Positions 55,401 through 64,000 of a stretch of DNA of 64,000 nucleotides are shown in pieces. The notes beneath the pieces are model-generated. The model ran no database searches. It worked only from the letters and a program-made list of their open reading frames with translations, and was not told the origin of the DNA. Every line of letters begins with the position of its first letter. The stretch's first letter is position 1. Made by a program: the position numbers and the translations under genes. Source of the DNA: Rotaria socialis (taxonomy: Eukaryota; Rotifera; Eurotatoria; Philodinida; Philodinidae); contig CAJNYU010001124.1 of assembly GCA_905331475.1 (NCBI GenBank), positions 1-64,000 of the forward strand. The letters run 5' to 3'.

Positions 55401-56540
55401 CGAAAGATATGCACACTACGAACATACGATATTGTATTAGAATGCTGATGACGTGTTTCAAAAAATAGTACTACTATCTCCTAAGCTTACTTGCGGCGTT
55501 TCTTGTTCTCCTCTGATAATATGTTAATGTTCTTCGACGGACTTTCGGTGAATGGTGATACTCTATTCTGACTAGAATTTATGCGAGTACCCCATGTAGG
55601 CTAAAAATAAAAGAGAATATATGAAGAATCATATGATGAAATATCAAACCGATAGATATCGCAATGAAATGCTGTCGTCGCTGTTTGTGGATTGTGATTC
55701 CTCTCGGTTAACACTGTTAATGCTGTTGTTGCTCCTTCTGTGCTGAGCAGAATAAAAATTTATTCTCTCGGGACGATCAGTACCGATCTGATTTTTATTG
55801 GAATGGACGCGTTTTTTATTCATAGTTTCAATAATACCATGAGTCTGAGTACGTGATAACCCAGGTTTTTTGATGCGTTTGATGGTGACGTGACTTCGCG
55901 CGCTACGAAATCCACTCATGGTGTCACGTTCATTAAAATTGGAACTTTGAGTAGATTGGAGTTCAGTTTTTTGCACTAAGGACACACGAGTATAACTGTC
56001 ACGAAGTGCATTATTTTGTTGTCTTGAATTGTGTTCGATAATGCTGCTCCGTGAAGACCGAACTTCGCCTCTGGATACACGAGAGACACTAGTGTGACAG
56101 TCATGAAGTGGATTGTTTGCATTGCCCCCAGATTCGTTGATAAAAGTTGTACTTCTGGCCGATGGAAGCTCAGTTCTATGTATACGAGAGACACTAGTAT
56201 GACTATCACGTAACGTATTATTTTGATTTTTTACATTTTCCTGAATGTCAGCACTCAGACTAGATGCAACATTAATTCTAGATATATAAGATATACTAGT
56301 GTGGATTTCATGACGTGAACTTTTATGAGCTTTCATATTTTTATCCATGTTGTTTCTTTGAGAAGAAGGAATATCAAGTCGATTTGAATGAGTAACATCG
56401 CTGTAACTGCGGAATAATTGATTTTGGCTTGCATCACGAAGTAGATTAGTTTCATTTTCTTCTGAAGATGAAATCTCACTTTCATTTATAGTTCGGATCG
56501 ACGTTTCCGAAGATAATGTTGAGTCTGAAAACGGCCGCAT
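52428..56540 (-). CDS. Type II membrane protein with Thr-rich stalk and C-terminal lectin-like domain
   Basis: Nine exons join in phase with no stop: 56540-55650, 55600-55491, 54845-54745, 54692-54549, 53569-53399, 53349-53299, 53249-53226, 53019-52963 and 52915-52428; 678 residues. The first 333 are cytosolic, Ser/Arg/Asn-rich, with about four diverged tandem units of 35-38 residues around LRDSHTSVSRIHRTELPSAR. One membrane helix follows (PLFLLCLAITTLLLLALII), with no signal peptide, so the C-terminus should face outside. Then comes a stalk of about 150 residues almost wholly Thr and Ser, likely O-glycosylated, and a C-terminal domain (SFESSTTTATDWTQWC, several Cys, HTYTISFWL) of jelly-roll, carbohydrate-binding style. 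Exons 4-8 are all phase 1-1 and encode only stalk. Probable adhesion or glycocalyx protein. The neighbour at 57777-61527 shares the stalk and membrane design in the opposite topology. Confidence 0.82.
53455..53526. repeat. 24-bp minisatellite inside a stalk exon
   Basis: Three exact tandem copies of a 24-bp unit starting GTAGTTGTTGTGGACG, each encoding eight Thr/Ser residues on the minus strand. Copy-number change would keep the reading frame and alter stalk length. Confidence 0.95.
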
Positions 56541-57776
56541 TTTTTTTTCAATCTTATTTTCTTACTAATATTGTGTGATGAATTTCTATTGTTTTCGATG
56601 TATGCAACATTTACAAGGCGGATTAATTTTATTCGATCAAATGTTGTATATGGCTTCAAACACACCCACACAAAAATCATCTAGCGCCAAGCAGTATTGT
56701 ATTGAAGAAATTCAATTTTTTTTCTTTGTTTATAATCATGACTTACAACAGCAGTATTATACATTGCCAAACATACACAAACATGAAGCGCCAATAATGA
56801 ACCACTTGTTTCAGCTTTTTTTGCCTCGCATATTTGCACAATGCGAAACAGAACTTGATTAACTATTCCATGATGCTTGCTGTTTAATTATTTCAGGTGA
56901 AATCAAGTCAAAAATAGGCAGAAAACGCCTAAAGTAAACATTGATAACAACACTTCCAATGCAATCTATACCGAATAGACATACGAATAACGATGCAACT
57001 ACTCTACTTCAAGAAATGCCTGGTTGTTATCTTCCATAATGAAAAACTAATTCGATAGAAATTAACAATCGAGGATGACGATGAGAAGACAGTCCGTAAC
57101 AAACATTTGTGGCAAAATTTCTCTTAGTAAATCAAATGCAAATCACTCATCACCTATGATTTGATTATTAGGGAATCTGTCACGTGTATAAGAATTGACA
57201 ACTCAATCAATCCATTTCTTTCATTTTATACTTCAAAATTAATATTTCAGAAAAATAGATCTCTCTGTTGCTTTCTAATAAATGTTTAGTTTTTAGCAAT
57301 CTCTCTCTATTCAAAGCCCTAAGTATTCTTCATTAGTGACATCTGCTGGTTGAATATGCGATTTGGAACTATTTCAACTAAGACAACCTTCGCATTGAAT
57401 ATTTTTTCTCGAACTATATTAACCCTCTTTTACAACGAAACTGTAATATAAACAAATTCTCTATAAATTATGATCTAAAACTAACGATTGGATACATTAT
57501 TGTATGATTATTTTATGTATTAATTCTTCTGATGAAATAATATATTTAATAGAATTCGAAAATTTTTTATTAGCCTGTTCCGATATCAGTACATTATACA
57601 CGTGATATTGATTGTCAAAATTTTATTTCTAAACAATAAAATTATACAAAGAGAGTTTCTATTTATAAATAAATAATAAAAATCACTATCAGTAATAAGT
57701 CCTGTTAAATAATAAATGTTAGTTGATGAAAACCAAGGAATTTTTTAATGACCAAATGATTGGCAATAGTATATAT
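56541..57776. other. Intergenic stretch between the two membrane-protein genes
   Basis: Promoter side of the type II gene. AT-rich; a 95-codon plus-strand open frame at 56575-56862 is antisense to the leader and has no features. A run of CTCTCTCT-like sequence occurs near 57301. Confidence 0.5.
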
Positions 57777-60700
57777 TTATGAAGGACTATATTCGAAAGT
57801 ATTAGACTTTTGTGGAAGCTTCGTAATGGTTACACCGTTGCTTTTTTGTACTTCGCTATTTGTATCGAGAGAACTATCATTTGAACGAAGTCTCATAGGT
57901 TGTTCTAATTCCATGGATATTCTATCGAAACTATTAATACTGATATTTTCAACACTTAATGTTCGAATTGGTTGACTTAAAGCTGATGGATATCGTGATA
58001 CTTTAGTGGCCTTGATTGGATCACTTTTTGATGATTCAATCGACGATGCACTGAGAGATCCTTCTTGTTGACGTGTGATAGAACTGTTCTGACTTGATTT
58101 ATTCCAGCTCGGCATTCGACTAATTGTTACTTTTGGACGTTGAACATGTTGAGTATTGTCATCATAGTCGACATCATTTACTGATTCACAATCAGCATTA
58201 TCAGTAATTTCATTCAAATTTTCATTCTTATTTAACTGTTCGATGCTAATACGCCGAAACTTTTGAGTAGGAATTGTAGACGAAGTTCGATGCTCTTCTG
58301 AATTTCTCATCGAAGTTAATGTTTCAGAAAAATTTGAATTCGTAATGCTCAAGTGCAAGTCGGATAGTGGTAGATTGCTCGAATTGCCATCAGACTGCAT
58401 CAGCCTGTTCATAAAATACTCTTTGTTTGGTATATCTGACTTGAATCTTTGCCGAGAAGCCATCATTGTTTTTAGCGCATCACTCATAGGTACTCGCTCA
58501 AAAAATGGTTCGCTAATATTTTCTATATTCGTTCTTTGTTGACGACTTTGTTGAACAGGAATCCTTTTAGAAGAAGAAAAAAAACATAATCAATACTTCT
58601 TTCAAAAATCTTGTTAATCTATTCAGAGTTTCATGAGATTAAAACTATGAGAAGCCGTCAACGAATTGCCGAAAGGTAGTTCGAAGTAATATGCGTTAAA
58701 CTAGTTATATTTGTCGATAAGAGCAACAGCCTACTGTGGTATACCACCTTCGGAGTTAGTTCAGTGTACTAGCGCTGATGCAAATGATAGAATGATTTAG
58801 AGATAAATTTTTATTTCTCCCATATGATGAAATGAAACTCGACTTAGCAATTATTTTACAATCAAGTCTATGAGTAAATTTCAGTATAATTAGTATGGCA
58901 AGTTTAACATACATACCATAAATATCTATACAGTACACACAAAGAGCCGCCGACAGCCAATAATAAAACTAGTAAAGATAAGCCTACTACTAGGAGCCAA
59001 TTTATAGATGATCCTATGTAAATGTAAAATATTACGTTGAAAGTAATTGAATTTTATCAAAAAAAGACAAGGAAAAGAAAGTCAACTTGAAGATATATCA
59101 AAGTATTATGATTTTTCTAGCTAAATAGTAGCCCAATTTTTAAATATAATGTCAAAATGTTTACCTCATTCTGGTATTATTTAATACAGAGCTATTATTA
59201 TTAGTCAAAAAATTCTATCTGCCTACAAAAGTTCTTGTAGAGTCCTACTCATGTATGCATCTTCGAATATCTCCTGATGCATGCTAAAGCAATTATCTCA
59301 AATCATCTCTGTTAAAACCGATCCACTCCGATTAGAGTTTCGAGGAAACTAGTAAAATATTACCTGGGACTTGTGTAGTTGTTGTTGTCGTCAGCGTTGC
59401 TGTGGTACTACAAAGATAGAAATTACCAGCAATTTAATTTACGAAATTTTTATTTCAATATGCTCTAACAATGTTAGCATATTTCAAATAGATAGAAAAA
59501 AAAGCGAAGATTGAATTTTAGTCGATAACCTTTTCTATGAGCCATACTTAAATTTGGTACACAAACTTAACATAAAAATAAAGCAAAAACAAAACTGGAA
59601 GCCAATACCAGGGCTAAAATCAGTGTCTATTGGTCTGTTTCCAGAAAAAAATACTTTCAGATTTCTTACACAGTTGTTCTGGACGTTGTTGTGGTTGTTT
59701 CTGATGTAGTAGTGGTGGCTGTTGTAGTTGTTACACAAAGATCAGATGAATTTTTCACAGTAAATGTAACACAATATTGATCGGATTGTAGATTTTCGCT
59801 AATTAGTAAGAAAATAAGAGACTATTTACAGGTGTATCAAGCCAAGCGACAAACATTCTTACGTTGTAAATGCAATAATACATAGTTTCTGATATCCAAT
59901 TTGATTTGTCTGTGGCGTCCAAGCGAATCTCACAAATGAGATTGACGCGTTTGGTGAGTTGGTTAGATTATCACGAACCATACCAGTAATATCATTTGAA
60001 ACGACTATATCAGCTATGTTTGACACGGTATCATTACATAAATTCATCATGGATAGATTGAAATTGATTGATATACCGATTTGTACTTCTAGGCAACAAT
60101 CCAGTGGGAAAATTAGAGGTGCACTTGAACACTTTGGATCTGGTTGAACATAGATCAAGATTTGAACTGGAATTGAACTCATAGGCGTCATACTTATTGA
60201 ATCAAGAAAATCTTCAACCTATAGAAATACATATCATATGATGTCATGAATAATCTCATCGTTTTCTTTTCTAAATATATAGAGTATAGCTTTTTTTCTG
60301 AAAAGTTGTATACGAGACAAAAAAATACGAATGAATTCTCGCGGCAAATTATGATCAATCAAGTATAATTAGTTTTCATTAATTATTATTTATAATACAA
60401 TTATTTTATTAGCACGATCGGTGATGAATAAAGAACAGTAGACTTACCTGAATAGCAATGGCATACCAGACACCAACTGTAGGACCTGTGAATGTGACAG
60501 TACAGTTGGACAAAGTCGTATCATTAGGTAGATTTCCCGGATAGCAAATATCTGAGCATTCATCAATGGCTTGACGAGTAGGAAATGATGACGTCGATCT
60601 TAGTGTTCCTATAGTTTCTTGAGTAGTTGTGGCATCAGTTGTCATGGCCGTAGAGAAGGTAGCCGTGGTCGTTGTGCTAGGTGTGACTACGATGTCACAA

Positions 60701-61527
60701 CATGTGCTTGTACATTTCGCACCAAGACAAAAGGCCACTGCGCATGAAGCAGAACTACAATGATCGTTGTACTCACATCCACAACTCCATCTCTTTTTTC
60801 TACTACTCATGATTTCTTCGTTATGATTTTTTATTTGGTATCTGTGAGCAGTGTACTCGTGATTGTTACGATTTTCTTCTTCATGCGAATGACGTCTTCG
60901 CCGTCGATAGCCAGTTGTATATGTTGCCCATCGACAACGTACATCATCACCCGCATTAATATCTGAAACAGGAATATCGATGTTCACTGTTTTATTGACA
61001 AAAGTATATTGTGGCGAAACAAATTTCACTACAGGTGGAGTATTGATGAAACCATCGGGTCGCATACGAAGATCAATGTGTGTGACAAGAGACCACTGAA
61101 GATTTTGTTCAGGAGGATCATTTAATGCTATCCATGCTCTGCCCATATAGCCAATATAGAAATGTGCTCCAGAAGAAAGTGTTTTTGTTTTTGTTGCTTC
61201 ACTTGTCATCATGTTCAATGATGAACTAGCTGATGTACAATTCGTAAGAATATCGATGGGCGCATAAGAATATCCACCATCTGACGAACAGTCAACAACA
61301 CAAGATAAATTAGTATTAGCATCACTGAATGTACTCGTTGATATTGGTACATTGTCTTGGCATTGTACATATGGATATGTCCATGAATAAGACTGTGTTA
61401 TAGTAATATCAATTGAACTACCATTATCATATGGATCAACAGGAGCCCACGTAATACTTCCTCCATTGAAATGTTTTCCGTGGGTAAAAGCAAAGGCAAC
61501 AAACCATATAATTAAACCAAAAGGCAT
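57777..61527 (-). CDS. Type I membrane protein with Thr-rich stalk, about 830 residues
   Basis: Six exons join in phase: 61527-60448, 60218-59863, 59798-59670, 59407-59364, 59013-58917 and 58563-57777, with acceptors CTATAG, ATTAG, TTGTAG, CATAG and AAAAG. The signal peptide is MPFGLIIWFVAFAFTHG. The ectodomain begins FNGGSITWAPVDPYDNGSS, contains an Arg-rich loop (YRRRRRHSHEEE), a furin-like RKKRW site and a Cys-rich module directly after it (WSCGCEYNDHCSSASC). Two Thr-rich stalk pieces precede a membrane helix (WLLVVGLSLLVLLLAVGG). The cytosolic tail of about 270 residues is Ser-rich, with short repeats such as VTISRMPSW and VTITKLPQ. The ectodomain family is one I have seen in rotifers but cannot name. 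A surface receptor or cuticle-associated protein is plausible; cleavage at RKKR is inferred. Confidence 0.83.
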
Positions 61528-63465
61528 TGCTCGTCACGACTTGTTATGACAAGTTAGAATCTAGAATAGTGAAGATCTCCAGAAATAGCATGCACTGGCA
61601 AACGTAGGCTAATGACTCGCGAGAAAGTTTCACAAACTTATTCTTCGATATTGAAATTTAGAATAAGTGTTGAGAAAACGCACCCGTTAACTCAATCCTA
61701 TTCTTAATGAACGAAGTGTGAATATTAATTTTCTTATAAAGTGTAAAATAAGATGGACTTATTCTAATTAAAAAAGACATGATAAAGAATAAGCTAACAA
61801 GAATAATTTTGCAAATCAATAATTAAGATTTGTTTTTATTTGATATTGTTGATTATCAAACTAGTATGCTTTTGACACTTCATTACTTGAAATAAAAAAC
61901 GAACGTAAAAGACTATCATAAGATCTGCTATTTTCAAATAAAAAAAAAACTTTTTTCAAGTTTCTCGATCAAATGCTCACTTGAAAAAAATAAATTTCAT
62001 ATGAGAATTATTACGTGCTCATATCAATTTTCTGATGTATCGATTTTCCTAATTCTACGCACCATAAGTGATAGATAGTTGTGATATCCATCAATACAAT
62101 GCCTATCGCAATAGTATGTGAAATTTCGGAATAAGATTGTCTCTTGTTGAGACGATTGTAATTTCACATACATCAGCAGAAAATGACAATTTTTTCTGCT
62201 CTGTCAAAACTTGTTGAGAAATGAAAAATATTATTTTAATTAACAAACAAAAATAATTTTCAAGTATTGTTCTGTTCTGTTATCTGAAACCACACCAATG
62301 ATGACTATCTTCTGATTTATTCTCTCCGTAAAAAGTATTTAAATAAATATATAATGCTTACTGCTACTCACTGGGGGCATGAAGCTTTGTATCACTTCCC
62401 GTGTTTATAGTGAAGAAACTATGAAAAGATCAATTGATGAAATTCAAGATATGCACGTCATTTTATTGATAACAAGAATAAATTCATAAAATAATTTAAT
62501 TGTGAAAGTAAATTTTTCTTTTGAAAAAAAACTATTAATCTTCAACGAATATCTACCTACGTATTCTTTAGGACAGTTTATGTTTATTACCGTTAATTAT
62601 CATTACATCTGAGTAATCTTTTTCCCAGCAGAGATTCAACAGAATCTAAATTATATCAAGGAAACATTCTTCGTGTTTCAATCAATTAATAATTAACGAT
62701 TTGAATTTTTCAGCCACCGATAAATACAATGCGTCCTTCAGGATAAATATTTACTTCCTTGCCGCTGGTCAAATGAATACCTTTGAAAAGTTGATACTAT
62801 GCCAATAGTTTCTCATTATAGATGTTTATTTTTATATATTTGGAATACCCTGCCAGGTTCTTTTATCCGTTGTTATGGACCAAATAGTTTAATCTATCGT
62901 AACTCGCTGTAGCGTTTCTTATTCTTGAGAAAGTTTATTGCATTGTCTTCTTAGTACGATGTTTTTCAGGCAACATCGAAAATGAAAGGCATATTCATAA
63001 GATCAAAAAAGCGAAAGAAAAAAAGCAATAAACATTAATTAAAACTTGTTTTTCATTCAAGTAGTAAACATCGCTCGTTGATTTAAAGAAAATATTGTCA
63101 ATGGTCTTGTGTACTCATAGAGTAATTGAAAATTTTATTTTTTAGGTGTGCACATTGTTGCCAAAACTTGTGTTGAAATCATAACATAGAATGAAGTCAA
63201 CTCGAAACATTGGAAAGCTGAATGCAATTTGTTTTGTACAGAAGATACAACTTGCATTGTTGCACTATACTGTTAAAGTAATTTTGCATAGTGAGAAGCA
63301 GCTGATAATGAGATGTTAATGTTATCAATTGTATGAAATACTTGACAAAATCTTCTTTTTTTTTTTTATAAAGAAGCCATTTAATATATTTCAAAGCTAA
63401 AACTACTTTGTTTGATTCAATACTTTTCTTACAATCGAATAAAACAAATGAATAACGAGTTATAC
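61528..63465. other. Non-coding stretch with one possible terminal exon
   Basis: AT-rich. On the minus strand, 62780-62710 follows an AAAG acceptor and encodes IHLTSGKEVNIYPEGRIVFI before a TGA; it may be the last exon of a gene whose other exons lie to the right, but none was identified. Confidence 0.35.
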
Positions 63466-63549
63466 ATGGGTGTGGTGTGAGTGTGGGTGTGGGTTGATAT
63501 GACAACAGAAACCAAAGTGTACCCCTCCGAATACCCACACCCACACCCC
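63466..63549. repeat. Inverted interstitial TGTGGG / CCCACA tracts
   Basis: 63466-63496 reads ATGGGTGTGGTGTGAGTG then GTGGGTGTGGG; 63531-63549 reads ATACCCACACCCACACCCC. These are opposite-facing arrays of the bdelloid telomere unit TGTGGG, about 35 bp apart. Confidence 0.75.
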
Positions 63550-63652
63550 AAAAACGTAATAGTATCATATTTTTCTTTTGGTCATTTTTCACTTTCACAA
63601 TATTTTTGGTAACATAACTAGCGTCATCGTTGCCATGAATAGCCAAGCCTAG

Positions 63653-63801
63653 AAACTAGGTAGGGGCGTAGCCAGAAAAAAATTGTAAGGGGGGATAAGT
63701 CGTTGGTCAAAGCCATGGTAGGGGGCTAAACTAATTTTTTCACAGGGTTTATTTTTCTAGGGGGGGCTGAGCCCCCCTCTGGTTACGCCCCTAAAACTAG
63801 G
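63653..63801. mobile_element. hAT-like MITE, 133 bp, exact 8-bp target duplication
   Basis: The element at 63661-63793 starts TAGGGGCGTAGCCAGA and ends TCTGGTTACGCCCCTA (inverted, one mismatch). AAACTAGG flanks both sides (63653-63660 and 63794-63801). The interior is G-rich, with an inner GGGGGGCTGAGCCCCCC palindrome. The ends are like those of hAT elements in many animals. Confidence 0.9.
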
Positions 63802-64000
63802 CCAAAATAGTCGATGTGGTACGTACAAATGGTTTTAGCGGCCGTGAAAACCGCCGTACGTAGATGCAGTATCTCAAATCTGCAGATATTAGACGCGAAT
63901 AAGTTTCAAATGGTTTCATCTATCTCATCCATGCCTATAGCTGCTGATAAGCACAGTGCGTCATACATGAATTGTTTTTCAAAAATGACCAGCCCAAAAT

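Noticed and set aside
63197..63646. 149-codon minus-strand open frame
   Set aside because: It runs through the TGTGGG/CCCACA tracts and has no protein-like features.

Overview
The window looks like nuclear DNA of a bdelloid rotifer (Rotaria/Adineta type). The DNA is AT-rich. Genes are split by mostly 48-70 bp introns with GTAAGT/GTGAGT donors. Short interstitial tracts of TGTGGG, the telomere unit known from bdelloids, recur. The gene content is typical of these animals: an NHL-repeat protein, an ART-TPR protein, a PARP14-like protein, a rhodopsin-like 7TM receptor, a bacterial-type M23 peptidase and Thr-rich surface proteins. I saw no tRNA, rRNA or CRISPR array.

Layout. 0-5 kb: the end of an NHL-repeat gene, a small hAT-like MITE, a foldback repeat, a DUF1232 membrane protein and a truncated mariner transposase. 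5-11 kb: two unrecognised minus-strand genes, one with five exons, then two IRG-like GTPase genes arranged head to head as a palindrome. 11-17 kb: FLYWCH and DDE transposase remnants and exons of an unrecognised gene. 17.5-22.8 kb: a PARP14-like ADP-ribosyltransferase with a degenerate macro domain. 22.8-28.5 kb: gene-poor, with a large foldback element and a decayed receptor gene interrupted by a poly-G/N assembly gap. 28.5-32.9 kb: the most interesting gene. 35-43.6 kb: an ART-TPR protein, a secreted M23 peptidase and a secreted phytase-like/SdiA-regulated-like protein. 43.6-51 kb: gene-poor, with two hAT-like MITEs and an esterase pseudogene. 51-61.5 kb: MsrA and two large neighbouring membrane proteins, one type II and one type I, with Thr-rich stalks. 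61.5-64 kb: non-coding, with TGTGGG arms and a fourth hAT-like MITE.

Main finding. On the minus strand at 28514-32859, three exons join in matching phase into one predicted 708-residue protein: an ankyrin-like N-terminus, an oligoribonuclease (DEDDh exonuclease) with its catalytic acids and histidine present, and a homologue of the poxvirus/NCLDV VP39 cap 2'-O-methyltransferase/poly(A) polymerase small subunit. The viral-type domain has no ATG of its own before the domain, so it depends on the upstream exons. Its SAM-binding loop is present, but by hand comparison three of the four usual catalytic residues look replaced. This suggests an RNA-end-binding module joined to an RNA-degrading module. 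I know of no described protein with this order, but I could not search.

Other themes. Four independent MITEs have exact or near-exact 8-bp target duplications. Several protein families known as enzymes appear here without a key catalytic residue (ART domain, macro domain, VP39-like domain). Gene models were assembled by hand from splice sites and reading-frame phase, so exon ends are predictions.
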